64,000 nucleotides of DNA from JAGXTF01 sp044224315. Its GTDB lineage: Bacteria > Bacteroidota > Bacteroidia > NS11-12g > UBA955. Below are positions 63,514 to 64,000 of this stretch, piece after piece. The number at the start of each line of letters is the position of its first letter. Within the stretch, counting starts at the first letter, position 1. Where the stretch lies: contig JBGAKR010000001.1 in the NCBI GenBank assembly GCA_044224315.1, positions 1 through 64,000 of the forward strand. The letters are read 5' to 3'. A model generated the notes under the pieces. That model made no database searches. It was not told where the DNA came from and saw nothing but the letters and a program-made list of their open reading frames with translations. Both the position numbers and the translations under genes were made by a program.

Positions 63514-64000
63514 TTATCTGATTACCTGTATAAATCCTTTTATGGTTTCGCCTGTATTGCGATTTTTTAGTTTGTAATAGAAGATTCCTTCCGGCAATTC
63601 TTTGCCATCTTTGGTCGCATTCCAATCGTTTTTATAAGCCGTGCTGGTGTAAACAATTTTACCCGCATAGTCTGTTATCGTTACCTCAAATAAATCAAGG
63701 TTTTTAATATCCGACAGCACCCATGCATCGTTCTCCCCGTCTCCATTTGGAGTAATAATATTAGGGATTCGCACATACAGAGGCTCTATAAGCGTTACGG
63801 TTACGGTATCTGTTCCTTTACAGCCGCTGGCATTGGTGCCGGTTACCACATATTTCTGGGTATTGGTTGGGGTAGAAATTACAGTACTTCCGGTATTCTT
63901 GTTGAGGTAAGTATTCGGAGTCCAGGTATAAGAGCTGCCGCCCGAAGCGCGTAAAATCGCCGAGTTGCCGCGTTGCACCGAAGTATCGCTGTAGGCCACA
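63514..64000 (-). CDS. C-terminal part of a surface protein with CHU_C gliding-type domain (5' end outside)
   Basis: The last 162 codons are visible; the gene continues past 64000. An Ig/PKD-like repeat (YTWTPNTYLNKNTGSTV) precedes a CHU_C type B sorting domain (IPNIITPNGDGENDAWVLSD, VTITDYAGKIVYTS, NDWNATKDGKELPEGIFYY, KGFIQVIR). By family the full protein is a large T9SS-exported adhesin, often encoded directly upstream of a SprF/PorP partner, as here. Confidence 0.85.
   Translation of the reverse strand, partial: VAYSDTSVQRGNSAILRASGGSSYTWTPNTYLNKNTGSTVISTPTNTQKYVVTGTNASGCKGTDTVTVTLIEPLYVRIPNIITPNGDGENDAWVLSDIKNLDLFEVTITDYAGKIVYTSTAYKNDWNATKDGKELPEGIFYYKLKNRNTGETIKGFIQVIR

Overview
The window is chromosomal DNA of a member of the Bacteroidota. 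Evidence: type IX secretion (T9SS) C-terminal sorting domains on many large secreted proteins, a PorP/SprF family protein, a single-chain SecDF, an LptD-like outer-membrane protein divergent from an AmiC-type amidase, the run ftsX - DUF3098 - uppP, a DUF3127 protein, and A-rich upstream regions instead of Shine-Dalgarno sites. The order cannot be fixed from the sequence. The standard bacterial code fits; no tRNA, rRNA, CRISPR, integrase or transposase gene was seen.

Layout. 0-6.3 kb: two tandem, highly similar giant secreted proteins (GEVED, PKD, CUB-like domains; the complete copy ends in a T9SS sorting domain). 6.4-20.6 kb: mostly housekeeping genes (amidase, lptD, peroxiredoxin, SUMF1-like protein, lysA, secDF, a heptosyltransferase-like enzyme, a PolX homologue, an FAD oxidoreductase). 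20.9-34.9 kb: secreted proteins, two large PKD/gliding-type C-terminal proteins, a pair of 50/51-residue paralogous small proteins, purL, a DEDDy exonuclease and a DUF4139-like protein. 36.0-37.9 kb: ftsX-DUF3098-uppP. 58.1-64 kb: DUF4159, lipid kinase, Nnr, a LysR-type DNA-binding domain alone, DUF3127, PorP/SprF and a truncated PKD/CHU_C protein.

The accessory part is 34.9-58.1 kb. It is rich in short repeats: heptamer-period runs, double palindromes, a 21-bp minisatellite and dispersed modules. It carries several defence-like genes: an ABC-type ATPase fused to a TOPRIM/DUF4435-like nuclease domain (40.4 kb); a two-gene unit of a DUF4365-type nuclease domain fused to a dynamin-like GTPase plus a HEPN-motif protein (42.7-46.5 kb); a decayed gene; a nucleotidyl-cyclase-like gene with no ATG start (47.4 kb); a TIR protein fused to a patatin fold whose catalytic motifs are lost (51.4 kb); and a decayed polyvalent-kinase-like gene (53.6 kb). 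Imperfect inverted repeats ending in GTTATAGCCAAT or AAACCGTTAGCG sit just after or just before these genes, like recombination sites of integron cassettes, but no integrase is in view.

The best candidates for something undescribed are the DUF4365-GTPase/HEPN pair, the TIR-pseudopatatin fusion and the cassette-like boundaries. All functions are inferred from motifs read by eye; no database search was possible.
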